Source: Clostridium_AD sp050717535
GTDB taxonomy: Bacteria; Bacillota; Clostridia; Clostridiales; Clostridiaceae
Length of the DNA: 64,000 nucleotides
Direction: 5' to 3'
NCBI RefSeq assembly: GCF_050717535.1
Contig: NZ_JBOITM010000069.1
Location: 1 to 64,000 of the forward strand
Shown here piece after piece: positions 25,008 through 33,687 of the stretch (its first letter is position 1; each line of letters opens with the position of its first letter). Below the pieces are notes generated by a model. That model made no database searches. It worked only from the letters and a program-made list of their open reading frames with translations, and was not told the origin of the DNA. The translations under genes were made by a program, and so were the position numbers.

Positions 25008-25814
25008 ATGGGAGAATCTATAGTTATAACTTCGGGTAAGGGTGGTGTAGGTAAAACTACTACTACGGCTAATATAGGAACAGCTATTGCATCTATGGAT
25101 AGAAAGGTAGTAGTAATTGATGGAGATACAGGTCTTAGAAATCTTGACGTTTTAATGGGACTTGAGAACAGAGTAGTATTTACTTTGGTAGATGTTATTG
25201 AAAAAAGATGCAGATTAAAGCAAGCATTGATAAAAGATAAAAGGTTTAGTAATTTATATTTATTGCCAACAGCTCAAACAAGAGACAAAAATGACATTAG
25301 TATAAAAGATATGCTGATGGTAGTAAATGAGTTAAAGGATGATTTTGATTATGTTATTATAGATTGCCCTGCTGGTATAGAACAAGGATTCGAGAATGCT
25401 ATTGTAGGAGCTGATAGAGCTATTATAGTGGTTAATCCAGAACTCACTTCAATTAGAGATGCAGACAGGGTAATAGGCAAATTAGATTCCAAGGGAATAG
25501 ATAGACATGAGGTTATAATTAACAGAATGAACTATGAGATGACAAAGAATGGAGACATGTTATCTGTAGATGATATTATAGAGTGTTTAGCAATTAAATT
25601 AATAGGAATTGTTCCGGATGATAGGAAGGTTACTATTTCAACAAACAAAGGAGAACCAATAGTTTTAGATGACAAGTCAGTGGCAGGAATAGCTTTTAAA
25701 AACATCGCTAGAAGAATAATGGGAGAAGAAGTAGCCTATGCCTCGCTAGATGGATCATCAAGTAGTGACACAGGATTTTTTGCTTCTTTAAGAAAAATAT
25801 TTAAAGGAATATAG
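25008..25814 (+). CDS. minD: Septum site-determining ATPase MinD
   Basis: The protein has 268 residues from ATG 25008, nine bases after GGAGG; the five extra codons upstream are the ribosome binding site. The deviant Walker A motif is GKGGVGKTTTT, followed by DGDTGLRNLDVLMG and DYVIIDCPAGIE. The C-terminal amphipathic helix FFASLRKIFKGI is the membrane-targeting sequence. It recruits MinC to the membrane and is cycled by MinE, encoded 12 bases downstream. Confidence 0.97.
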   Translation: MGESIVITSGKGGVGKTTTTANIGTAIASMDRKVVVIDGDTGLRNLDVLMGLENRVVFTLVDVIEKRCRLKQALIKDKRFSNLYLLPTAQTRDKNDISIKDMLMVVNELKDDFDYVIIDCPAGIEQGFENAIVGADRAIIVVNPELTSIRDADRVIGKLDSKGIDRHEVIINRMNYEMTKNGDMLSVDDIIECLAIKLIGIVPDDRKVTISTNKGEPIVLDDKSVAGIAFKNIARRIMGEEVAYASLDGSSSSDTGFFASLRKIFKGI

Positions 25815-25825
25815 GAGGGGACATT

Positions 25826-26089
25826 ATGAATCTATTTAAAATGTTTTCTAGCAAAGTTTTCTCGAAAGATATTGCCAGTGATAGATTAAAACTGATTTTA
25901 ATACATGATAGAGCAGATCTTTCACCAGATTTTTTAGAAATGATTAAGGCTGATATCTTAAAGGTAATTTCAAAATATGCTGATATAGAAGCTGGGGAAA
26001 TTGAAGTTAGATTAACCAAAACGGAAGAATATGAAGGAAGTTCACCAGCATTAATCGCTAGTATTCCTATCAAGAAAATCAAGAGATAA
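25826..26089 (+). CDS. minE: Cell division topological specificity factor MinE
   Basis: The protein has 87 residues. The N-terminal membrane-binding and MinD-activating part (MNLFKMFSSKVFSKDIASDRLKLIL) is followed by the beta-strand topological domain (EIEVRLTK). The presence of MinE shows that this organism uses an oscillating Min system, as clostridia often do, rather than only the DivIVA-anchored type. Confidence 0.92.
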   Translation: MNLFKMFSSKVFSKDIASDRLKLILIHDRADLSPDFLEMIKADILKVISKYADIEAGEIEVRLTKTEEYEGSSPALIASIPIKKIKR

Positions 26090-26169
26090 ATTGTAAAAGC
26101 TATGCATAATTAACAGCTTGCGCATTGCTTTTATGATATAATCATACTTGAGATGGAGGTAGGTAATGC

Positions 26170-27282
26170 ATGAAGATTTTAGAGAAGCTGAAGCTTAACA
26201 GGAAGCTTTTAAGAGAACTGGATTATAGTGTAATTATATTAGCAATATGTATTGTGGTTTTTGGATGCATAAATATTTATAGCGCAACGTATAAGAATGG
26301 TGGAAATTATGTTAAGATGCAAATTATGTTCATGATATTAAGTTTAATTACGGTGTATGTTATTTTGCTATTTGATTATATGTTAATAGAAAATTATGCT
26401 GTTATAATATATTGGGCAGGAGTTATATTGTTAATAGTTGGGGATGTTTTTGGAAAGGTCACAAATGGTGCTAACTCTTGGTTAAGAATTGGTGGTATAG
26501 GGATACAACCTTCAGAATTCGCTAAAGTTGGTATGATAATAATACTGGCTAAGAAATTAGATGAAATGGAAGGAAAAATTAATGAACCTAAAAATTTTTT
26601 CCAGCTATTATTTTATGCTGCGGTGCCAATGTTATTAATAGTTGTTCAGCCGGATATGGGAATGACTATGGTTAGCTTTTTTATAGTGTTAGGGATATTT
26701 TATTGTATAGGCCTTAATCAGAAAGTTATACTGGGTGGAATAACTTCAATTGTACTGATAATTGTAGGTGTATGGAATTCAGGACTTATTCAATCTTATT
26801 GGAAGGGAAGACTCAACTCTTTTCTACATCCAGAGCAATTTGAACTAACCTATGGACTTCAGCTTGCCCAATCAAAACTTGCTTTAGGCTCAGGAGGAAT
26901 TCTTGGACGGGGTTTTGGAAAAGGTGTGCAATTTAAGAATATTCCGGAAAACCATACAGATTTTATTTTTTCTGTTTTAGGAGAAGAATGGGGCCTTATT
27001 GGTGCATTAGTATTGATACTTTTATATGGAATTCTTATATATCGTTTGATAAAAATTGCAAAAAGTTCTAAAGATATTTTTGGAACTGTAATATGTGTGG
27101 GATTTATCTCAAATTTATTGTTTTCCATAGGGCAAAACATAGGTATGACAATGGGACTTATGCCTATTACGGGGATAACCCTACCATTTATGAGTTACGG
27201 AGGAAGTTCTCTTTTAGCAAGTTTTATGGCACTGGGGCTTGTACTTAATGTAGGTATGAGGAAGAAGAAAATAAACTTTTAA
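26170..27282 (+). CDS. rodA: RodA-type SEDS glycosyltransferase
   Basis: The protein has 370 residues and about ten membrane segments. SEDS polymerase landmarks are YSATYKNGG, NGANSWLRIGGIGIQPSEFAK, the extracytoplasmic loop with HTDFIFSVLGEEWGLIG and the C-terminal MPITGITLPFMSYGG. It polymerises lipid II into glycan strands, presumably with PBP2 encoded 2 kb upstream. FtsW or SpoVE identity cannot be fully excluded, but linkage to mreBCD and min favours RodA. Confidence 0.9.
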   Translation: MKILEKLKLNRKLLRELDYSVIILAICIVVFGCINIYSATYKNGGNYVKMQIMFMILSLITVYVILLFDYMLIENYAVIIYWAGVILLIVGDVFGKVTNGANSWLRIGGIGIQPSEFAKVGMIIILAKKLDEMEGKINEPKNFFQLLFYAAVPMLLIVVQPDMGMTMVSFFIVLGIFYCIGLNQKVILGGITSIVLIIVGVWNSGLIQSYWKGRLNSFLHPEQFELTYGLQLAQSKLALGSGGILGRGFGKGVQFKNIPENHTDFIFSVLGEEWGLIGALVLILLYGILIYRLIKIAKSSKDIFGTVICVGFISNLLFSIGQNIGMTMGLMPITGITLPFMSYGGSSLLASFMALGLVLNVGMRKKKINF

Positions 27283-27454
27283 CAACATTTTGGAAGCTGC
27301 AAGTCTGTCATCTTCTATAAGTGGAAGTTGCACAGCATAAGAAAGTTGCTTTGGTAGTAGGATAACAATTGATAATTGTTATCTACCCCAGAGGTCTACA
27401 AGGAGGCAAATTTGCTTCCAAAGTTGTTAATATTGCAGCTTCGCACAAGATGAT
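27281..27454 (+). other. Structured leader region before mgsA with competing inverted repeats
   Basis: Three non-nested inverted repeats occur. The 27281-27297 arm pairs with 27414-27428, with two extra bases. GAAGCTGCAA (27293-27302) pairs perfectly with TTGCAGCTTC (27433-27442). TCATCTT (27308-27314) pairs with AAGATGA (27448-27454). The first two share GAAGC at 27293-27297, so they exclude each other. The recurring hairpin-CCAGAG-AGGAGG motif lies between the arms, and its AGGAGG precedes a possible 13-codon frame, TTG 27412 to TGA 27453 (LPKLLILQLRTR). This resembles an attenuator layout, but no T-run follows the last arm, so regulation by another route is possible. Confidence 0.45.
27361..27406 (+). 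promoter_or_regulatory. Leader motif copy before mgsA (hairpin-CCAGAG-N7-AGGAGG)
   Basis: A perfect 10-bp hairpin, GATAACAATT (27361-27370) with AATTGTTATC (27374-27383) and a 3-base loop, is followed by TACC, CCAGAG (27388-27393), seven bases and AGGAGG (27401-27406). Unlike the minC and selD copies, this AGGAGG lies 114 bases before mgsA, which has its own AGGAGG. Confidence 0.65.
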
Positions 27455-27519
27455 TTAATCACTATAGGCTATTACTAGCTGTGTCGATTATAAATTAACT
27501 ACTTTTTAGGAGGAAAAAT

Positions 27520-27891
27520 ATGAGAATAGCACTAATAGCACATGATAAAAAAAAGGATGATATAATAGACTTTGCAAATAGGTACAAGGATACGTTAATG
27601 CAGCACGAATTATATGGAACGGGAACGACAGGGAAATTAATAACTGAAAAAGTTGGACTGAATGTTTTTAGATTTTTATCAGGGCCAATGGGAGGCGACC
27701 AGCAAATAGGTGCAAAACTTGCACAAGGAGAATTAGATATGATAATTTTCCTCAGAGATCCACTTACTGCTCAACCTCATGAGCCAGACATTTCAGCACT
27801 TCTTAGAATATGTGATGTCCACTGTGTACCACTTGCCACCAATTTAGGTACAGCAGAAATTTTGATTAGAAGTCTACAAAAACATAAATAA
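27520..27891 (+). CDS. mgsA: Methylglyoxal synthase
   Basis: The protein has 123 residues and converts dihydroxyacetone phosphate to methylglyoxal and phosphate, a bypass that relieves sugar-phosphate stress. Family motifs are IALIAHDKKKDDII, LYGTGTTGKLI (phosphate binding), GPMGGDQQIGA and FLRDPLTAQPHEPDI, with the catalytic Asp and His. The gene has its own AGGAGG seven bases upstream of the ATG and a very strong terminator after it. The long structured leader hints at post-initiation control. Confidence 0.95.
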   Translation: MRIALIAHDKKKDDIIDFANRYKDTLMQHELYGTGTTGKLITEKVGLNVFRFLSGPMGGDQQIGAKLAQGELDMIIFLRDPLTAQPHEPDISALLRICDVHCVPLATNLGTAEILIRSLQKHK

Positions 27892-27905
27892 TAAGGATAT
27901 ATCCT

Positions 27906-27940
27906 AACAAGCACTGCAATTTTGCAGTGCTTGTTTTTTT
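27906..27940 (+). terminator. Terminator of mgsA
   Basis: AACAAGCACTGCAA (27906-27919) pairs perfectly with TTGCAGTGCTTGTT and ends in a T-run. Confidence 0.92.
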
Positions 27941-28038
27941 AGCGCCGGATTATATACGTGCTTTTTTAAAAATATGTAATATAAACAGGAAGATTTAAAT
28001 ATATATAAATAGTAAAACCATTGTAAGAGGGGGAGAAA

Positions 28039-28410
28039 ATGGGTAATTATAATACGCAATATCAAAGCTATTATAATAATTTAGCAAAAAAACAAAGGGG
28101 TACAAATAATTTTGTAAGTGAAGGTAAAAGACAAAGTAAAATGCGGGAACTTTATATTAAGAGGTTAACTAGGGAACTTATTGGTGTTTTAGCACTGCTT
28201 GTTATTGTACTTATTTTTAAGGTAGTAGTTACACCCAAAACTCAGTATGTTTATAATTATTCTAAGGAAGCAATAAATAAAAAATATGATTATAGTACAT
28301 TAATAGTAAAAGCTAAGAGTCTCAAATTCAAGGATATAGAGGTAATTACAACAAATATTATAGAAAAATTCAAAAATACAATTTCTGTGGGAAATCAGAT
28401 AAATAATTAA
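28039..28410 (+). CDS. Small bitopic membrane protein upstream of spoIVFB
   Basis: The protein has 123 residues: a polar, Tyr/Asn/Lys-rich N-terminus, one membrane segment at about 48-65 (LIGVLALLVIVLIFKVVV) and an outside domain of about 55 residues without motifs. It lies 28 bases before the spoIVFB-like gene, with AGAGGGGG before the ATG. In Bacillus the gene at this place is spoIVFA, a bitopic inhibitor and anchor of SpoIVFB with an M23-like domain. That domain is missing here. A functional analogue of SpoIVFA is a reasonable inference from position and topology but cannot be read from the sequence. Confidence 0.6.
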   Translation: MGNYNTQYQSYYNNLAKKQRGTNNFVSEGKRQSKMRELYIKRLTRELIGVLALLVIVLIFKVVVTPKTQYVYNYSKEAINKKYDYSTLIVKAKSLKFKDIEVITTNIIEKFKNTISVGNQINN

Positions 28411-28438
28411 AATTTTAGCAATTACTATGGGGGATTAA

Positions 28439-29323
28439 TTGATAAAAATAAGCAAGCTATTTCTACCGTATGTTATTTTATTAATAATATTAGGATTTAA
28501 AGGTGAAATTGTAATAGCTTTTGTTTTTGTATTTATACATGAGTTAATGCATTATTTAACTGCCAGAATTTTAGGCTTTTCGGGTTTTGATATAGAAATA
28601 CTTCCTATAGGAGCTGTGCTTAAGTTAAAAGATTTAGATGAGGCAAGTCCGAGGCAAGATATGATAATTTCACTATCAGGACCCTTGCTAAATTTATTAT
28701 TAGCTGCTATTTTTTATGTGTTATTTTTGTCATTTCATAAACCTTATTTGCTTTTAATATGTAATAGCAATCTAGCCATAGGAATATTTAACCTTATCCC
28801 GGCCTTTCCTTTGGATGGAGGTAGGGTGCTTAGGGATATACTTAGTATTAAAACATTGTATAGAGTGGCTAATGGAATTTCTATTAAGGTTAGTATGGTC
28901 CTTGGAAGCATTTTCATGTTTATATATTTTGTAAGTGTAGCAGCAAATAAAAGTAATTTTAATTTGGGCTTAATTTCTATATTTATTTTAATATCTTCAA
29001 TTAAAGAGAAGGAAAGGATAGTATATTTGATTATGGGTTATATTATCAAGAAAAAATATAAATTTATTAAAAGAGGATATATAGAAAACAGAAGTATTTC
29101 TATCTTTTGTAAAAAAGATCTATTGTCGGCGCTAGGAATGATTGATAAGAATAAGTATAATGTATTTACAGTACTAGATGAAAATATGAGTGTGCTAGAG
29201 GTAATATATGAAGAGGAAATAATTCGCGCCATAAAAACATATGGTAATATAAGCTTAAGCGAATATATTGGTGCTAAAAAAATGAAAATACTTTATGATA
29301 AGGCTACTTCAAAAGATAACTAG
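28439..29323 (+). CDS. spoIVFB: SpoIVFB-like intramembrane metalloprotease
   Basis: The protein has 294 residues from TTG 28439, five bases after GGGGG. It is a site-2 protease-type M50 enzyme: HELMH (H34-H38) in the first helices and NLIPAFPLDGGRV (Asp near 126) as the third-ligand motif. Four to six membrane segments are followed by a cytoplasmic domain of about 90 residues that looks CBS-like (FTVLDENMSVLEVIYEEEII). In sporulation SpoIVFB cleaves pro-sigma-K in the mother cell. Clostridial sigma-K control varies, so the substrate remains inference. Confidence 0.85.
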   Translation: MIKISKLFLPYVILLIILGFKGEIVIAFVFVFIHELMHYLTARILGFSGFDIEILPIGAVLKLKDLDEASPRQDMIISLSGPLLNLLLAAIFYVLFLSFHKPYLLLICNSNLAIGIFNLIPAFPLDGGRVLRDILSIKTLYRVANGISIKVSMVLGSIFMFIYFVSVAANKSNFNLGLISIFILISSIKEKERIVYLIMGYIIKKKYKFIKRGYIENRSISIFCKKDLLSALGMIDKNKYNVFTVLDENMSVLEVIYEEEIIRAIKTYGNISLSEYIGAKKMKILYDKATSKDN

Positions 29324-29365
29324 TGAATATATAGATTATTGTAGTCTATATATTCACTAGTTATT
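29319..29365 (+). terminator. Terminator of spoIVFB
   Basis: A perfect 18-bp stem at 29319-29336 with 29346-29363 overlaps the stop codon; a short T-containing tail follows. Confidence 0.75.
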
Positions 29366-29372
29366 TTAATTC

Positions 29373-29508
29373 TATAGGAAACAGCTTGCGGAAAATAATG
29401 TGGATAACTTTTATACTCCACCGTATGGAGAATTTGTTTTTTACACAACTCGATTCTTTTATACGCGTAAAAAGAGTATTTATTACGTATAATGCATTTG
29501 AATAAGCT
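29373..29508 (-). pseudogene. Recombinase fragment sharing a repeat with 7600-7635
   Basis: On the minus strand, 45 open codons read through ELCKKQILHTVEYKSYPHYF and then PQAVSYRI before running into the spoIVFB terminator. The truncated recombinase at 6800-7638 has YPQRFPQAVSYIT at its broken N-terminal end. At DNA level 29373-29394 is identical to 7600-7621, and TGTGGATAAC recurs at the same offset. This is therefore a small piece of a second copy of the same recombinase gene, stranded in the core operon region. Confidence 0.6.
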
Positions 29509-29633
29509 TTAGAACTTCTTATTTTATTTTGAGATTTAACCTTCATGTGTTAAAATAAAATAATGTACTATGCGTAAGGTGGATGGAGTTACAATTATTT
29601 GCTACCTTAGAGAAAAAACCAGGAGGGATTTTT

Positions 29634-31493
29634 ATGAACAAAATTTCAGATGATATTTTATTTAAAGTTGAAAAGCCTGCCAGATATGTAGGCGGAGAAC
29701 TTAATTGTTGTTATAAAGATATAGAAAGCGTTGATATAAGATTTGCTTTTTGCTTTCCAGATGTGTATGAAGTGGGTATGTCCCATTTAGGAAGTCGAAT
29801 ACTTTATCATGTTTTAAATGCTAGAACCGATACTTATTGTGAAAGAGCTTTTGCTCCTTGGCCAGATATGGAAAAAGAAATGAGAGAAAATGATATAGCA
29901 CTATATGCACTAGAAAGTAAGGATTCACTAAATGAATTTGATTTTTTAGGGTTTACTCTTCAATATGAGATGAGTTATACCAACATACTTAATATGCTAG
30001 ACATGTCTGGAATAACTATAAGAGCTTCAAAGAGAGGCAAGGATGAACCTATAGTTATGGCAGGTGGACCTTGTGCGTATAATCCTGAACCACTACATGA
30101 TATAATTGATTTCTTTGAAATTGGTGAAGGCGAAGAAATAATGAATGACGTGATGGACGTTTATAAAAAGTATAAAGGCAAAGGTAAGAAAAGGGAATTT
30201 TTGAGAGAAATATCTAAAATAAGAGGAATATATGTGCCTTCATTATATGAGGTATCCTACAATGAAGATAATACTATTAAGGAATTTAAGCCTAAATACG
30301 ATGATGTACCAAAACGTGTTGTGAAAAGATTTATAGCGGATTTTAATAAGGTTACTTATCCAGAAACAATGGTAGTTCCATATATAGAAATAGTACATGA
30401 TAGAGTAATCCTGGAGACATTTAGAGGATGCACTAATGGCTGTAGATTTTGCCAAGCTGGGATGATATACAGACCAGTAAGAGAGAAAACCACGGCTACA
30501 CTTGTAGAGGCAGCAGATAAGTTATTAAAGAGTACTGGATATAGAGAAATATCACTAAGCTCACTAAGCATTTGTGATTATTCAGATATACGAAACCTCA
30601 TAGCTACACTTATAGAAAAAAACAAGGAAAATCACGTAAGTATATCATTGCCATCTATTAGAATAGATTCTTTTTCTGTGGATTTAATAAATGAAATACA
30701 AAAGGCAAGAAAAACTGGCTTAACTTTTGCACCAGAAGCAGGAACACAGAGAATGAGAGATATTATAAATAAGGGTGTAACAGAGGAAAAAATATTAGAA
30801 GCAGCTAACAGCGTTTTTGCTTCAGGGTGGTCAACTATAAAGCTTTATTTCATGGTGGGACTTCCTTATGAAACCATGGAAGATGTAAGGGGAATTGCGG
30901 AGTTATCAGATAAGGTTGCAGGGGAGTACTTTAAAATTCCTAAAGAGGTAAGAAAAAGAGGGCTAAGAGTTACTGCAAGTTCTGCTATATTTGTACCAAA
31001 ACCTTTTACTCCTTTCCAATGGGCTGCGCAGTGTACAATGGATGAAGCAGTAGAAAAAATAAAAGCAGTTAAGTATGCTATAACAAGTAGGGCGGTTATC
31101 TACAATTATCATGAATCTGTAGTTTCATACCTAGAGGCAGTTATAGCTAGAGGCGACAGAAGAGTTTGTGATGTTATAATAAAGGCTTTTGAAAAGGGTG
31201 CAAAATTTGATGGGTGGTCAGAGTATTTCAAATTTGAATACTGGCAAGAGGCTATGCAGGAATGTGGAGTTGACGGTAGCTTCTATGCTTATAGAGAGAG
31301 AAGCTATGATGAAGTGCTTCCATGGGATTTCATAGATATTGGTGTGGATAAGGAATACTTAATTTTAGAAAATGAAAAAGCTAAAAAAGGAGAACTAACG
31401 CAAAATTGTAAAGAGGGCTGCACAAACTGCGGTATTAATGTTAATTTTAAAGAAGGGACGTGTTTCCATAGTGCGTTATCTAGTAAAGTATAG
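29634..31493 (+). CDS. B12-binding-domain/radical SAM protein (TIGR03960-type)
   Basis: The protein has 619 residues from ATG 29634, six bases after CCAGGAGGGA. The N-terminal cobalamin-binding-like domain includes FCFPDVYEVGMSHLGSRILY. The radical SAM cluster motif is RGCTNGCRFCQAG, and GLTFAPEAGTQRMRDIINKG follows. A C-terminal region ends with EGCTNCGIN, a further Cys cluster. This family always sits with the DUF2344 protein that follows, often near rng, and has been linked to RNA modification, but the reaction is unknown to me. The frame is open to ATG 29583 and would add 17 residues starting MELQLFATLEK; see findings. Confidence 0.88.
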   Translation: MNKISDDILFKVEKPARYVGGELNCCYKDIESVDIRFAFCFPDVYEVGMSHLGSRILYHVLNARTDTYCERAFAPWPDMEKEMRENDIALYALESKDSLNEFDFLGFTLQYEMSYTNILNMLDMSGITIRASKRGKDEPIVMAGGPCAYNPEPLHDIIDFFEIGEGEEIMNDVMDVYKKYKGKGKKREFLREISKIRGIYVPSLYEVSYNEDNTIKEFKPKYDDVPKRVVKRFIADFNKVTYPETMVVPYIEIVHDRVILETFRGCTNGCRFCQAGMIYRPVREKTTATLVEAADKLLKSTGYREISLSSLSICDYSDIRNLIATLIEKNKENHVSISLPSIRIDSFSVDLINEIQKARKTGLTFAPEAGTQRMRDIINKGVTEEKILEAANSVFASGWSTIKLYFMVGLPYETMEDVRGIAELSDKVAGEYFKIPKEVRKRGLRVTASSAIFVPKPFTPFQWAAQCTMDEAVEKIKAVKYAITSRAVIYNYHESVVSYLEAVIARGDRRVCDVIIKAFEKGAKFDGWSEYFKFEYWQEAMQECGVDGSFYAYRERSYDEVLPWDFIDIGVDKEYLILENEKAKKGELTQNCKEGCTNCGINVNFKEGTCFHSALSSKV

Positions 31494-32178
31494 TAAAGAC
31501 AGTGAGATCAAATTTATTGCTCACTTAGATTTAATGAGAACTCTTCAAAAAATAATTAAAAGATCAGAACTTCCAATAGAGTATTCAAAAGGTTTTAATC
31601 CTCATATGGCAGTGTCAATTGCACAACCATTGTCTGTAGGAGCACATTCTAGTGGCGAATATATGGATATAGTTTTAAGTTGCCATATGGAAGAAAAATA
31701 TATTATGGATAAAATGAATGAAAATTCGCCCCGTGGAATTAGAATTTTAGATGTGGTAGAAGTTGTTCCTGTGGAGGGGAAAAAGAAGTCCCAAGCTATG
31801 GCAAGTATAGATGCTGCAAAATATACAATTAAATTAAAATGTTTAAGGGAAGAGGAAGTAAAAGAGAAATTACACAGTCTTCTTGCCGGTAGTGAATGGA
31901 ATATTATTAAGATTAGTAAAAAAAGTGGAGAAAAAATGGTTAACATAAAACCCTTAGTACACAAATTCGAATATGAGGTAAGCGGAGGTATACTTGTTAT
32001 AAAGACACTTGTTGCTTGTGGAAGTCGAGATAACTTATCTGCACAGTTATTAGTAAAGTATATTGTGGATAATGTCCAGAATATAAATAAAGAAGCTTTT
32101 GTTGATATTCAGAGAGAAGAAATGTATGGAGTTAAAGATGATAAATTAGTTACCCTTAGCGAGTTTTTCAAAAATTAG
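31471..32178 (+). CDS. DUF2344/TIGR03936 protein
   Basis: The protein has 235 residues from GTG 31471, overlapping the end of the radical SAM gene by 23 bases. The start MRYLVKYSKDSEIKFIAHLD and the nearby LPIEYSKGFNPHMAVS are the usual opening of this family. It is the obligate partner of the upstream radical SAM protein, in some bacteria as a fusion. Its biochemical role is not established; a substrate-binding or RNA-handling part is plausible because of synteny with rng and rplU. Confidence 0.85.
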   Translation: MRYLVKYSKDSEIKFIAHLDLMRTLQKIIKRSELPIEYSKGFNPHMAVSIAQPLSVGAHSSGEYMDIVLSCHMEEKYIMDKMNENSPRGIRILDVVEVVPVEGKKKSQAMASIDAAKYTIKLKCLREEEVKEKLHSLLAGSEWNIIKISKKSGEKMVNIKPLVHKFEYEVSGGILVIKTLVACGSRDNLSAQLLVKYIVDNVQNINKEAFVDIQREEMYGVKDDKLVTLSEFFKN

Positions 32179-32199
32179 TAAAGCAGGAGCTGGGTTAAA

Positions 32200-33642
32200 G
32201 TGAAAGAAATATATATTGAAAGACAAGAGGAATTTCTAAGAATAGCTATAAAAGAAAATAACAAATTAAAGGAATGTTTCATAGAAGAGGATTCTAGTGG
32301 ACCAATTCCCGGAGAAATATATAAGGGCATAGTAAAAAATATTGTACCAGCAATTAAGTGTGCTTTTGTAGATATTGGGCATAATAAAGATTGCTACATG
32401 TACCTTGATGCGCGATTTAATAATACAAACATAAAAAAAGGCGACGAAATAATAGTTGAAGTTCTAAAAGAACAAATAGATAAAAAAGGTGCTAAAGTTA
32501 CTAGTGCGTTTGGTATTCCAGGTACATATTCAGTGATTGTAAATATTAACAAGGACATAAGTTTTTCAAAAAAAATTAATAATAGTTATTTTGAAAATAT
32601 GGTGTCTAAAGAGTTAGTTAAGCCAGAGGATATAGGGGTAATGATTAGGACCAATGCATTTAATGTGGATATAAATGTTTTAAATGATGAAGTTAGGGCA
32701 CTATATGAGATATATAAAGGTATTATGAAACGCGCCGAGTATTCGAGAAATCCCATTTTGTTATTTAGTGATGCTGGAGCAATAAACAGAACCCTACGTG
32801 ATATTTTAGATAAAAACACATTTAAAATAGTATTGAACAATAAAAGTGATTTTGAATATGCAAAGAAATTTACAGAGGATAGGTCCGATATTTCAGTAAA
32901 AGTGGAATTCCATAATGAGAGCAGAATGCTATTTGACTATTATGGAATAGAAAAAGAAATACTCAGTCTTCGCAATCATAAAATTCCACTAAAATGTGGA
33001 GGTAATATTGTAATTGACAAAACTGAGGCTATGTATGTGATTGATATTAATTCTGGGAAGAATGTAAAAAGCCACTCACTTCGAAAAACTGCTGAGAGCA
33101 CTAATATTGAGGCAGCAGAAGAAATCGCAAGACAAATAAGACTTCGGAATCTAAGCGGTATAATTATGATAGATTTTATTGATATTGAGGATTTAGATGT
33201 GAGAAAAAGCATATTGAACGTTTTAAGAATGGGTTTTGCTGATGATAAAAACAAGACTGTTATTTATCCCTTTACAGAACTTAACTTGGTTCAAATTGCA
33301 AGAAGGCGAAGGGGAAAGTCTATTTACGAGTTTATTGAAGAATCCTGTAAATGCTGTGACGGAAAGGGTAGGAGGGTTAAACTATCCTATATTCAATTCT
33401 TGATTAAAAATGACATTTTTAGGATGCAAGCTGAACAGGGTATAAAAGATATATATATTGAAATTGACCAAGTTTATAAAAAAGATATTATGGGAGACGT
33501 TTTAGAATTCGCACGTCTTATAGGAGCACTAGAAGATTGCGTTTATGTAAATTTTATTCCTCATTTAGAAAAATTTAAAGTGGAATCGTTAATTTTTGCA
33601 AATCAAATAAGAAACTTGCAAACATATAAGATATATGGGTAA
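32200..33642 (+). CDS. rng: Ribonuclease G/E family endoribonuclease
   Basis: The protein has 480 residues from GTG 32200. An S1 RNA-binding domain at about 35-120 (GEIYKGIVKNIVPAIKCAFVDIG) is followed by the RNase H-like and DNase I-like catalytic parts (FHNESRMLFDYYGIEKEI, MYVIDINSGKN and IMIDFIDI, with the Mg-binding Asp residues) and the Zn-link CKCCDGKG, where the family has two Cys per subunit. It matches RNase G rather than RNase E in length, with no disordered degradosome tail. In clostridia it is found just before rplU, as here. Confidence 0.93.
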   Translation: MKEIYIERQEEFLRIAIKENNKLKECFIEEDSSGPIPGEIYKGIVKNIVPAIKCAFVDIGHNKDCYMYLDARFNNTNIKKGDEIIVEVLKEQIDKKGAKVTSAFGIPGTYSVIVNINKDISFSKKINNSYFENMVSKELVKPEDIGVMIRTNAFNVDINVLNDEVRALYEIYKGIMKRAEYSRNPILLFSDAGAINRTLRDILDKNTFKIVLNNKSDFEYAKKFTEDRSDISVKVEFHNESRMLFDYYGIEKEILSLRNHKIPLKCGGNIVIDKTEAMYVIDINSGKNVKSHSLRKTAESTNIEAAEEIARQIRLRNLSGIIMIDFIDIEDLDVRKSILNVLRMGFADDKNKTVIYPFTELNLVQIARRRRGKSIYEFIEESCKCCDGKGRRVKLSYIQFLIKNDIFRMQAEQGIKDIYIEIDQVYKKDIMGDVLEFARLIGALEDCVYVNFIPHLEKFKVESLIFANQIRNLQTYKIYG

Positions 33643-33648
33643 ATATGC

Positions 33649-33677
33649 TTTACAAACATATGAATATATGTTAAAAT
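33649..33677 (+). promoter_or_regulatory. Promoter of rplU-prp-rpmA
   Basis: TTTACA (33649-33654), a 17-base spacer, then TAAAAT (33672-33677). It lies seven bases after the rng stop. Confidence 0.65.
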
Positions 33678-33687
33678 GGCTTTTGTA

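Noticed and set aside
29361..29546. 61-codon minus-strand frame with an ATG
   Set aside because: It overlaps the recombinase fragment in the wrong frame; the frame encoding FPQAVSY, shared with 7600-7635, is the meaningful one.
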